Assembly (NCBI RefSeq): GCF_030409325.1
Contig: NZ_JAUFPR010000002.1
Location: forward strand, 2,356,001-2,420,000
Source: Mucilaginibacter aquaedulcis
GTDB lineage: Bacteria; Bacteroidota; Bacteroidia; Sphingobacteriales; Sphingobacteriaceae
Direction of reading: 5' to 3'
DNA length: 64,000 bases
Below, in pieces: positions 52,223-59,858 of this stretch. Positions within the stretch are counted from its first letter, which is position 1. Each line of letters starts with the position of its first letter. The position numbers were made by a program, and so were the translations under genes. A model generated the notes under the pieces. It saw only the letters and a list, made by a program, of their open reading frames with translations. It was not told where the DNA came from and did not search any database.

Positions 52223-53287
52223 TTAAAAAATAACCTGCAGGCCTGCGGTGTACCCCACATAAAAACCATACAGGTCGCGGCCATTGTTGCGCGTCCAGCT
52301 GGAGATGTATTTTGTGGTTAGCTTGCGGCCTTCTTCCGTATTGGTATTTACATAATTGATAGATGGCCCTCCAAAAATTTCCAGCGAGCGGGTAATTTTA
52401 AATGCTGGTAATAACCTGAAGGTCGATTTGAAATAGCTGCCGCCTTTAAAGCTTTCCAGGCTGCCGCTAACCAGTTCTGTATTGAGGCGAAACGACTCTA
52501 TGTTGAGCAAATGGGCCCCTAAACCGGCCTCATAGGCATACTTATCGCGCTTGTTATTAAAATTATAACCTACGCCGAGGATGCCATACATTACCTTGCC
52601 TCCGGAGCGGAAGGTTAATAATGTTGTTTGATTTTCATCAATAGTAACGCCAATGCTTTCCTCACCATTTTTTGCCAGATTAATGATGCCTATCTGTGTG
52701 CCTGCACTATCAGCAACATTTATAAAAGATAGTTGGGTACCCTTAACCTTTTTGGCTACGTTCATGAAACCGGCTATCTGCACACCTTTCACGTTGCGGG
52801 CAAAATTGGAGAAACCGGCTATCTGCAATGAGGAAACATCGCCGCCTTTGTTCAGGAAACCGGCTATCTGGGCACCGCTACTGCTGCGCGCTATATTGGC
52901 AAACCCTGCAACAGATACGCCTTTGCCACTACCATAAGTATTCAAGAAGCCGGCTACCATAGTACCATCAGCATTTTTACCAACATGGTTTGAAAAACCG
53001 GCAACCTGCAACCCACGGACATCGTTATGAATAATATTGCTAAAACCGGCAATTGTGATACCCCGTTCTGCAGCCGATACTCCTGCAATCAGGTTTAACG
53101 AAAAGCTATTGGTATCGCGTGGAGCGCTTGTCCAATTGCTGCTTAATGGATAAACTAAACCAATGTTTGTTTTGGCATGATCACTGCTTTGAGCGTAAAT
53201 ATTGGTGCCATTGAATAGAATTAAAAAAAGTGTCCAGATCTTTAAAATGATGGATAAGATGCTGTTTTTGTAAGGATCAAAATTCAT
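52223..53287 (-). CDS. outer-envelope protein with AGFxN repeats
   Basis: The ATG at 53287 gives a signal peptide (MNFDPYKNSILSIILKIW... ending NIYAQ). From about residue 75 to 220 there are about nine repeats of 16-20 residues of the type G-x-Q-I-A-G-F-x-N (VRGLQVAGFSN, GKGVSVAGFAN, SGAQIAGFLN, VKGVQIAGFMN). The end (NGEESIGVTIDENQ, FRSGGKVMYGILG) matches the end of the repeat region in the STN protein at 48001, so the two are paralogues. It lacks an STN domain. The repeats resemble the LA_2272-type surface repeats. They may form a beta-solenoid at the cell surface; the binding partner is unknown. Confidence 0.75.
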   Translation of the reverse strand: MNFDPYKNSILSIILKIWTLFLILFNGTNIYAQSSDHAKTNIGLVYPLSSNWTSAPRDTNSFSLNLIAGVSAAERGITIAGFSNIIHNDVRGLQVAGFSNHVGKNADGTMVAGFLNTYGSGKGVSVAGFANIARSSSGAQIAGFLNKGGDVSSLQIAGFSNFARNVKGVQIAGFMNVAKKVKGTQLSFINVADSAGTQIGIINLAKNGEESIGVTIDENQTTLLTFRSGGKVMYGILGVGYNFNNKRDKYAYEAGLGAHLLNIESFRLNTELVSGSLESFKGGSYFKSTFRLLPAFKITRSLEIFGGPSINYVNTNTEEGRKLTTKYISSWTRNNGRDLYGFYVGYTAGLQVIF

Positions 53288-53352
53288 AATTGTATTATTT
53301 ACTGTGTATTTACAGCAATGACACACTATTTAAACTTTACCCTGACTCTGTT

Positions 53353-53386
53353 TTTGAAAAAATTAGAATTGACTGTAGTATCTTTG
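53353..53386 (+). promoter_or_regulatory. Bacteroidota-type promoter of the DUF488 gene
   Basis: TTTG at 53353-53356 and TATCTTTG at 53379-53386 are separated by 22 bases and fit the TTTG / TAnnTTTG consensus fully. The ATG lies 40 bases after the -7 box. Confidence 0.65.
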
Positions 53387-53425
53387 AATATATAGCTTCA
53401 GTACAACCCTCATATACTTCAAAAA

Positions 53426-53797
53426 ATGGGAAACTTTACGATCAAACGAATATATGAACCCGCTGAAAAAACGGATGGGACACGGATTTTGGTCGACCGC
53501 CTGTGGCCACGCGGTATTAGTAAGGAACGCGCTCATATTGATCAATGGCTGAAAGAGGTAGCACCATCGCCCCAATTGAGAAAACAATTTCACCAAAACC
53601 CACAAAACTGGCCATGGTTTGAACACGAATACATAGCTGAACTTAAACAACAGGAAGCCGTTAAAGAACTGGCCCATTTAATACAAAACCAGGAAGCGGT
53701 AACACTACTCTACGCCTCGCACGACGAAAAGCAGAACCATGCACTGGTTTTACAACAGTTTTTGAATACACTATTAAAAAGCGATCATGCTGTTTAA
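53426..53797 (+). CDS. DUF488 family protein (YeaO-like)
   Basis: The 123-residue protein matches the YeaO group: FTIKRIYEPAEKTDGTRILV, then DRLWPRGISKERAHIDQWLKE, W-F-x-x-Y and VTLLYASHDEKQNHALVLQ. The fold is a small Rossmann-like domain of unknown function; the conserved R-L-W-P-R-G is the hallmark. It has a near-perfect promoter and overlaps the ferredoxin gene downstream by 11 bases, so the two are coupled. Confidence 0.9.
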   Translation: MGNFTIKRIYEPAEKTDGTRILVDRLWPRGISKERAHIDQWLKEVAPSPQLRKQFHQNPQNWPWFEHEYIAELKQQEAVKELAHLIQNQEAVTLLYASHDEKQNHALVLQQFLNTLLKSDHAV

Positions 53798-54071
53798 GCG
53801 CTATATCCTATTTACACTGCTATACGGCGATGAAACCTACCAAATAAAAACCTTTGCAGGCGAATACGATGATCTGCGCGAGCTGATCAACAAACAAATA
53901 CAACCGCCAAACTTTGGCCGCTGCGATGGTATGGGGCGTTGCGCAACCTGTATGGTAGCCATACAGCCTGTAAACCCGGCAAATAAACCCGATTTAAATT
54001 TATCGTGCCAGCTCCCCATTAATGATGAGCTGGCCAATAAGGTATTTAGCATTTTACCATACACGCCATAG
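53787..54071 (+). CDS. small 2Fe-2S ferredoxin-like protein
   Basis: The 94-residue protein has Cys46, Cys52, Cys55 and Cys74 in GRCDGMGRCATC and LSCQ, the C-x5-C-x2-C ... C arrangement of adrenodoxin-type 2Fe-2S ferredoxins. The N-terminal strands (YGDETYQIKTF) fit the beta-grasp fold. It would carry single electrons. It overlaps the DUF488 gene by 11 bases and is convergent with a ClC gene 12 bases further on. Whether DUF488 is its redox partner is unknown. Confidence 0.75.
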   Translation: MLFKRYILFTLLYGDETYQIKTFAGEYDDLRELINKQIQPPNFGRCDGMGRCATCMVAIQPVNPANKPDLNLSCQLPINDELANKVFSILPYTP

Positions 54072-54083
54072 TTGAGTTAATAA

Positions 54084-55964
54084 TTATTCGGCGGTGGTAT
54101 CAACATTCACTGTTTTGCGTTTAACCAACATTTTCATCCGCTGACGTTTTAAGGAGATATTTACGTACGGTTGCTGGGTTTTATCGGCATCTATTTTAAA
54201 AGCCGATATAATATCGCGGTAAGATAATATACCGATCACTTTACGGTCTTTTGCAGATAATACGGGCAATACCTCAACATCTGCTTTTGACATAGATTCC
54301 ATAGCATACCTTAAAGTATCTTTATCATTTACGGCAGCACCTTTCTCCTTTTTAAGTATGTTTTTTAATGATAATTCCGGATCAACTGCGCTGCTGTATA
54401 AATCGGTAAGTTTTAAGGTACCGCTAAATTCATCATCGTTGTTGATGATGATGAGATAATTGTCTGTTACCTTATGGGTGCTTACCCAGCTCCGCACATC
54501 GGCTATGGTATTGTTTATATTGATCACCGTTGCCTCTTCGCTCATTACCTGCGCTACGATCATCTTTTGTAAAAGGTCAGGTTCAAAAGAGTCAGGAGTA
54601 AAAATACCGCGACGTGCGATCTTCTCGGTCATGATGGTATTCTCCATCAGGAAAAATGAAACCATGTAAGCCGCGGTACAAGCACCCAGTAAGGGTAGTA
54701 ATGCATGCGACTGCATGGTGGCTTCCAGTGCAAAAGTGATACTGGTTAAATATGCCCTTGAAGCCCCCGCAAACATGGCCGACATGCCGATCAAAGCGGC
54801 CATAGGTATGGTAACTCCCGAATTAGGGAAGAAAGATAATATTACGGTTCCGATAAGTGCACCTGCTGCCCCACCCATGGTTAATAAAGGGGCTAAAGTT
54901 CCGCCGGAAGTACCGCTGCCCAAAGCAATAGCCCATGACAAAAACTTCAGGAATAACAGATTACAAATGATGATAAGCGGCCATTTTCCCGATAATAAAC
55001 CGGTAATGTTATCATACCCTACACCCAAAGTATGCGGAGCAAAATAGCCAATGAGGCCTACTGCCAGGCCGCCGATCGCCGGCCACCACATCCAGTGGAT
55101 AGGGATCTTTTCAAAATTATCTTCAATGGTATAAACTATTTTGGTTATCCCTATAGATAAAAACCCAATGATGATACCCATAAAGCTATAAATACCCAAA
55201 GCAAGATTTGATGGTGTAACCAGATCAGGCATGGCAAATACCGGGGCAGACTCAAACAACAAATGATGCCCGGCAGCACCCGTAATGCAAGCTAAGGCAA
55301 CCGGCAAAATGGCTTTTGGCGAAAACTCAAACAATAGCAATTCAATAGCCAAAAACACTGCCGCTATAGGCGTACCAAAAATTGCCGACATACCTGCGGT
55401 GGCCCCGGCGGCTAAAATAATTTTACGCTCATTGGCTGTTATTTTAAACAACTGCCCCAGGGTTGATCCAAGCGCTCCGCCTGTAGCAATGATAGGCCCT
55501 TCGGCACCAAAAGGACCGCCTGTACCTATAGCAATGGCCGATGAAACCGGTTTTAAAAAAGTGATGGATGGTTTGATATTGCTTTCGTTAACCAATATCT
55601 GCTCCATTGCTTCGGGTATACCATGCCCCCTGATAGCCTTAGAGCCATAATAAGCCATGATGCCTACCAATATGCCGCCAATAGCAGGGATGATGATAAC
55701 CCATGCACCTAAATGGTTATTGGCCGGTGAATGAAAACCCAGATCAAACATGCCGTAAAAGGAAATATTGGTAACCAGGTTAATAAGGTATACCAAAACC
55801 CTGGCTATTAGGCTTATGGCTATGGCAACTGTAACCGAAAGGCACGAGATCATGATCAGTCGCTCTTTTAAAAAATGGCTTTTTTTGGATTTGGCTGCCT
55901 GTGCTTCCATATTACTTAATGCAGGCGAAATAGGTATGCCGATTTTATTTACTGTTGCTTTCAT
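54084..55964 (-). CDS. ClC-type chloride channel/antiporter with CBS domains
   Basis: The 626-residue protein has the ClC membrane domain at about residues 35-450. It includes the helix-N motif GHGIPEAM (113-120) and GTGGPFGAEGPIIATGG, which carries the gating Glu155. SGTSGGTLAPLLTMGGAAG follows further on. The C-terminal 160 residues hold two CBS domains (IVAQVMSEEATVININ..., IIGILSYRDIISAF). The gating Glu suggests proton-coupled exchange rather than a simple channel. It is divergent from an Fnr-like regulator gene; an inverted repeat lies between them. Confidence 0.93.
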   Translation of the reverse strand: MKATVNKIGIPISPALSNMEAQAAKSKKSHFLKERLIMISCLSVTVAIAISLIARVLVYLINLVTNISFYGMFDLGFHSPANNHLGAWVIIIPAIGGILVGIMAYYGSKAIRGHGIPEAMEQILVNESNIKPSITFLKPVSSAIAIGTGGPFGAEGPIIATGGALGSTLGQLFKITANERKIILAAGATAGMSAIFGTPIAAVFLAIELLLFEFSPKAILPVALACITGAAGHHLLFESAPVFAMPDLVTPSNLALGIYSFMGIIIGFLSIGITKIVYTIEDNFEKIPIHWMWWPAIGGLAVGLIGYFAPHTLGVGYDNITGLLSGKWPLIIICNLLFLKFLSWAIALGSGTSGGTLAPLLTMGGAAGALIGTVILSFFPNSGVTIPMAALIGMSAMFAGASRAYLTSITFALEATMQSHALLPLLGACTAAYMVSFFLMENTIMTEKIARRGIFTPDSFEPDLLQKMIVAQVMSEEATVININNTIADVRSWVSTHKVTDNYLIIINNDDEFSGTLKLTDLYSSAVDPELSLKNILKKEKGAAVNDKDTLRYAMESMSKADVEVLPVLSAKDRKVIGILSYRDIISAFKIDADKTQQPYVNISLKRQRMKMLVKRKTVNVDTTAE

Positions 55965-56031
55965 TTTTGATTTGCCGGCTTTTTATTGTTCATACCAGCT
56001 TTTTAATGGTACAAAATTAAGACTTATTTCA

Positions 56032-56057
56032 ATTTATATTGCACAAACAATATAAAT
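56032..56057. promoter_or_regulatory. 10-bp perfect inverted repeat between ClC and Fnr-like genes
   Basis: Arms ATTTATATTG and CAATATAAAT are separated by CACAAA. The 6-base spacing is that of Crp/Fnr-family operators. The site lies 68 bases upstream of the ClC start and 118 bases upstream of the regulator start. Confidence 0.5.
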
Positions 56058-56174
56058 AAAGATTAATTTTACAATTTGAAGCTAAAATACATTACACTGG
56101 CAATAATGAAACTCATTTTAGATGGATCAGCGTTTTAATAATAATTATTGCACATCCGAAGGCAAACAATATTT

Positions 56175-56864
56175 ATGAGTAAAAACACATGCGATTTAAA
56201 TACCTGCTTTATGTGCAGGAACAGCCTGAAAGACTGGCTGCCTGCCATTGGAGCCAACCGTGAAAACTTTGTTTTAAAAAAAGGGCAGCAGTTATTTAAG
56301 GAAGGTGATGATGTAACCGGAATATATTTTGTATACCAGGGCATTGTTAAGGTTCATAAACAATGGGATAATGAAAAAGACCTGATACTACGGTTTGCTA
56401 AAGCTGGTGATATTGTTGGCCATTTAGGCTTGGGCGATACTTCAACCTACCCCATATCTGCCACTGCTGTTGAACCCGCTATAGTTTGTTATGTGAAGAT
56501 GGATTTTTTTGAATCGACATTGAATGTAAACCACCAGCTCACTTATAAGCTCCTGAAGTTTTTTGCCAATGAATTACAGGAGTCGGAAAAAAGGATGCGA
56601 AACCTGGCCCACATGCCTGTGAAAGAACGTATAGCACAAGCCCTGCTATCGCTTCGTAAACAGTTTGGTTTAAATGCAGACGGCTATATCGACATTGAAT
56701 TAACCCGTCAGGATATATCCTCATACGCCAGTGTAGTATATGAAACCTTTTTTAAGGTAACCCAGGAATTTATTCAAAACAACCTGATAGAACTTAATGG
56801 CAAAAGCCTTAAACTATTGAATGAAGATGCCTTAAAGGAAATAACCCTGGGCAGAAAGAAATAG
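56175..56864 (+). CDS. Crp/Fnr-family regulator with probable Fe-S ligand cysteines
   Basis: The ATG at 56175 (MSKNTCDLNTCFMC) is preferred over a TTG start. Cys6, Cys11 and Cys14 precede the sensor beta-roll and Cys105 lies in PAIVCYVKMDFFES, at a position equivalent to the fourth cluster ligand of E. coli Fnr. The spacing (C-x4-C-x2-C) differs from that of E. coli (C-x2-C-x5-C). The roll starts FVLKKGQQLFKEGDDVTGIY. The HTH (IELTRQDISSYASVVYETFFKV) has the recognition helix V-Y-E-T-F-F-K instead of V-E-T-I-S-R, so the DNA site should differ. It is flanked by ClC genes on both sides. An oxygen-sensing role is likely but inferred. Confidence 0.85.
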   Translation: MSKNTCDLNTCFMCRNSLKDWLPAIGANRENFVLKKGQQLFKEGDDVTGIYFVYQGIVKVHKQWDNEKDLILRFAKAGDIVGHLGLGDTSTYPISATAVEPAIVCYVKMDFFESTLNVNHQLTYKLLKFFANELQESEKRMRNLAHMPVKERIAQALLSLRKQFGLNADGYIDIELTRQDISSYASVVYETFFKVTQEFIQNNLIELNGKSLKLLNEDALKEITLGRKK

Positions 56865-56880
56865 TAAGCAGCTTACTTTT
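56863..56880 (+). terminator. weak terminator after the Fnr-like gene
   Basis: AGTAAG and CTTACT pair around CAG and are followed by TTT. The stem overlaps the stop codon. It may only attenuate reading into the next ClC gene 88 bases away. Confidence 0.35.
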
Positions 56881-56951
56881 AATCTTTCTGTATTAGCACT
56901 TTCAAAACATCGCAAATAATTAATTTGTAAATTGCGACCGGAGGTATTAAG

Positions 56952-58799
56952 GTGAGTAAATACAGCAAATTAAAACAGTTTCATAATTTTTTAAAATTCC
57001 AAAGAGATTTCAGGGCCAACAGCGTACAGAAGGTTAGAAGTTATGAGATCATTTTACTTTGGGTACGCAAACACCTTTCACACAGTCATTTTTTAATATT
57101 ATCGGGCATACTGGTAGGTTGCACAGCCGGTCTGGCAGGCGTGGTGTTAAAAATGCTGGTACATTACATCCACTACCTTATTACATCAAAGTTTCAGTTT
57201 GAACAGCAAATAGTATTTTATGTGGTATTTCCACTGCTGGGTATAGTACTTACCACACTGGTGGTATTATATATATACCGGGGTAATGACCGCAAAGGTA
57301 TACCGGCCATATTATATGAAATTGCTCAAAATTCCAGTCTCGTATCGCCGGTAAAAATGTATTCGCAAATAGTGCAAAGCGCTATTACCGTGGGTTTAGG
57401 CGGTTCAGCAGGATTAGAGAGCCCTATTGCCGTAACCGGATCGGCCATTGGCTCTAATTTTGCCAAAACCTATAAGTTAGATTACAAGGATCGCACCCTA
57501 CTGCTCGCCGCCGGTGCCACAGCCGGTATAGCCTCGGCTTTTAACGCCCCAATAGCAGGTATGATGTTCGCTTTCGAGATATTGCTTACCGGCGTAGTAT
57601 TTACCGATTTTATTCCACTGGTGGTTGCGGCCGTATGCGGCAGCTTAGTATCGCGGGTTATCCTGAATGAAGAGGCATTGTTTCAATTCACTTCAAGACA
57701 GGCGTTTAATTATAAAAACATTCCATTTTATATTGTATTAGGCGTAGCGTGTGGATTATATGCGCGCTACTTCGTGGTGATATCGCAATGGGTAGAACAT
57801 CAGTTCAAGCATTCTAAACGAAGCCGGTTACAAAAGGCATTAATTGCGGGCGCTTTACTCTCCTTATTATGTGTAATATTTCCTCCATTATTTGGCGAGG
57901 GATACACCGCTGTAAAAGGTTGGGCCACGGGGCAGGCCACAACGTTTATGGAGGCAAGTTTTTTCAAGTATTTTACCTTTCATGAATGGTTCATCCTATT
58001 GTTTCTTGGTTTTATCTGCCTTTTAAAAGCATTTGCCACATCAATAACTATTTACGGTGGTGGTAATGGAGGTAATTTCGCGCCTGCATTGTTTGCGGGA
58101 GGAACATTGGGTTATTTTATCGCCACCTTATGCACCCAATTGGGTATAACCGATGTACCTACAACCAATATGGTAATTGTTGGTATGGCAGGTGTAATGA
58201 GCGGAGTTTTATATGCACCCTTAACAGCCATATTCCTGATAGCTGAATCAAGCTCGGGCTACGACCTATTTATACCCTTGATGATTGTTTCGGTAACTTC
58301 TTTCCTGATAGCCAAACGCTTTTCAGCTATTTCGCCAGATTTGAAACCCCTGGCAGACGAGGGAAAGATATTTACAAGGGAGCATGACCAAAATCTATTA
58401 CTATTATTAAACACTTCCGATCTGGTTGATCAGGATATTCCGGAAATTAATATTTATGCCTCTTTTACCGAACTGATAGATTTGATAAGTAAGGGGAAGA
58501 AAAACTTTATAGCCGTAACCAATGACGAGCATGTGCTGGAAGGCATTATCCTGCTTGATGATATCAGGCCGGTAATGTTTAATAAAGATATGTATGATGA
58601 ACTAAGCGTTCAAAAAGTAATGGTTAACCCGGTGGCAACTATCAATACCAGCGATGACGTACGCGAGATAGTAAAGAAATTTGATGAAACCAACACATGG
58701 AACCTGCCCGTAGTTGATGAGCATAGGTTTGTTGGCTTCATTTCAAAATCGAGTATACTGAACCAGTACCGACAGTTACTTAAAGAATATTCAAGTTAA
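56952..58799 (+). CDS. second ClC-type chloride channel/antiporter with CBS domains
   Basis: The protein starts at a GTG preceded by a GGAGG seven bases away, an unusually good ribosome site for this phylum. The membrane domain spans about residues 45-440. KGIPAILYEI (115-124) and GLGGSAGLESPIAVTGS, with Glu156 at the gating position, mark it as a distant relative of the ClC at 54084, not a recent copy. GGGNGGNFAPALFAGGTLG follows further on. Two CBS domains lie at about residues 450-610. It follows the Fnr-like gene in the same direction and ends one base before a tRNA fragment. An inverted repeat CAAAT/ATTTG lies upstream at 56913-56927. Confidence 0.92.
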   Translation: MSKYSKLKQFHNFLKFQRDFRANSVQKVRSYEIILLWVRKHLSHSHFLILSGILVGCTAGLAGVVLKMLVHYIHYLITSKFQFEQQIVFYVVFPLLGIVLTTLVVLYIYRGNDRKGIPAILYEIAQNSSLVSPVKMYSQIVQSAITVGLGGSAGLESPIAVTGSAIGSNFAKTYKLDYKDRTLLLAAGATAGIASAFNAPIAGMMFAFEILLTGVVFTDFIPLVVAAVCGSLVSRVILNEEALFQFTSRQAFNYKNIPFYIVLGVACGLYARYFVVISQWVEHQFKHSKRSRLQKALIAGALLSLLCVIFPPLFGEGYTAVKGWATGQATTFMEASFFKYFTFHEWFILLFLGFICLLKAFATSITIYGGGNGGNFAPALFAGGTLGYFIATLCTQLGITDVPTTNMVIVGMAGVMSGVLYAPLTAIFLIAESSSGYDLFIPLMIVSVTSFLIAKRFSAISPDLKPLADEGKIFTREHDQNLLLLLNTSDLVDQDIPEINIYASFTELIDLISKGKKNFIAVTNDEHVLEGIILLDDIRPVMFNKDMYDELSVQKVMVNPVATINTSDDVREIVKKFDETNTWNLPVVDEHRFVGFISKSSILNQYRQLLKEYSS

Positions 58800-58859
58800 A
58801 TTGGATGGACCAACAGGTTTCTGATCTGTCGGTCTCAGGTTCGGATCCTGATGAGATCA
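58800..58859 (+). pseudogene. 3' fragment of a tRNA-Arg(UCU) gene
   Basis: The fragment begins in the D-loop (TTGGAT). It has an anticodon arm with stem ACAGG/TCTGT (one G-T pair) and loop TTTCTGA, giving anticodon TCT. A 5-base variable loop (CGGTC) follows, then a perfect T arm TCAGG-TTCGGAT-CCTGA. Last are seven bases TGAGATC that would be the 3' acceptor strand and A as the discriminator. The 5' acceptor strand and the 5' side of the D arm are missing: the bases before are the end of the ClC gene. This is the shape left where an element integrated in a tRNA gene, or a decayed tRNA. Confidence 0.75.
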
Positions 58860-58880
58860 CGAGCGGTTCATATCACATCT

Positions 58881-59579
58881 TTATAGAAAAACAATATCCT
58901 GCGCAAGTTTCAAAAGCTCCTCTCTATTTACCAGGCGGATGCTTTTACCTGATAAACTTATGAGTTTTTCATTCACCAGTTCATTCATCATCCTGAAAAC
59001 GGTTTCATAAGTAGCACCTGCATACGAAGCCAAATCCTGCCTGCTTAGTTCGATATTTATAAAACCTTCTTCAGTAACACCAAACTGATTTTGCAGAGAT
59101 ATCAATGCCTCGCAAACCCGTCCCTTTACCGACATATGCGCCAAGTTTCGCATTTTCCTTTCAGATTGTTTTAACTCTTCAGTCAAAAACATGAGTAGTT
59201 GGTAGGTTAAATCTGAATTTACTTTTAAAGTAGCTTCAAAAAAAGCAAGGTCAACATAACAAACAACGGTAGGTTCAAGAGCAGCAGCCGATATAGGATA
59301 AGTACCTCCTTTGCCTAAACCACGATGCCCAAAAAGTGATCCTTCATTTGCAAAACGTACAATCAGTTCTTTATCCTTGTCCCACTGTTTGTAAACCTTT
59401 ACTTTACCCGAGTTAACAAAATAAATGCCGGTTACAGGGTCTCCCTCTTTAAAAATAACTTCACCTTTTTTTATTTTATAATTCAGTTTATGAGCTGCAA
59501 TAGCAGGCAACCACTCCTTTAAACTGTTTTTACATAAAAAACAACTCTTATTGTCGCAAATATTTTGGCTTTTTTTCAT
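58881..59579 (-). CDS. second Crp/Fnr-family regulator with probable Fe-S ligand cysteines
   Basis: The ATG at 59579 (MKKSQNICDNKSCFLC) is preferred over a TTG start. Cys8, Cys13, Cys16 and Cys107 correspond to the same four positions as in the Fnr-like protein at 56175. The sensor domain (KIKKGEVIFKEGDPVTGIYF) and the helix-turn-helix (IELSRQDLASYAGATYETVF) are clearly paralogous to that protein, but this copy keeps an Arg (ETVFR) where the other has Lys. A TGAT-N4-ATCA element, the Fnr half-site arrangement, lies upstream at 59660-59673. It is transcribed towards the tRNA fragment. Confidence 0.86.
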   Translation of the reverse strand: MKKSQNICDNKSCFLCKNSLKEWLPAIAAHKLNYKIKKGEVIFKEGDPVTGIYFVNSGKVKVYKQWDKDKELIVRFANEGSLFGHRGLGKGGTYPISAAALEPTVVCYVDLAFFEATLKVNSDLTYQLLMFLTEELKQSERKMRNLAHMSVKGRVCEALISLQNQFGVTEEGFINIELSRQDLASYAGATYETVFRMMNELVNEKLISLSGKSIRLVNREELLKLAQDIVFL

Positions 59580-59858
59580 TAACAAGTATTTTATTCTATA
59601 CAAATAACAGAATTTACAATATTAATTAATAAAAACTATAAATTAACAATGATAATACAATGATAAAAATCATAATTAATTCATTTATTTGAATAATTTT
59701 CAATTTAAAATCTAAAAACCAGATCTAATTCAATTAAAAATCCCAATAAAACATATTTAAAATAAAAAAATATCAAAAAAAAATCAACATGCAGATATAA
59801 AATTTAAAACAACTATTTAGATAATTCCAACATTGCTAAATAAATTATATTTACAGCT
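59580..59858. other. very AT-rich intergenic region between divergent genes
   Basis: About 280 bases with very few G or C. It contains ATGAT-AAAA-ATCAT (59660-59673) and TTGAA-TAATT-TTCAA (59689-59703), both perfect inverted repeats, and TATTCTATACA at 59592-59602. No gene was found. The low GC suits a promoter region with strong bending or melting. Confidence 0.5.
59660..59673. promoter_or_regulatory. candidate Fnr-type box ATGAT-N4-ATCAT
   Basis: The element has the same spacing as the Fnr consensus TTGAT-N4-ATCAA and matches it at eight of ten defined bases. It lies 81 bases upstream of the Fnr-like gene on the minus strand, a place for autoregulation. Confidence 0.45.
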
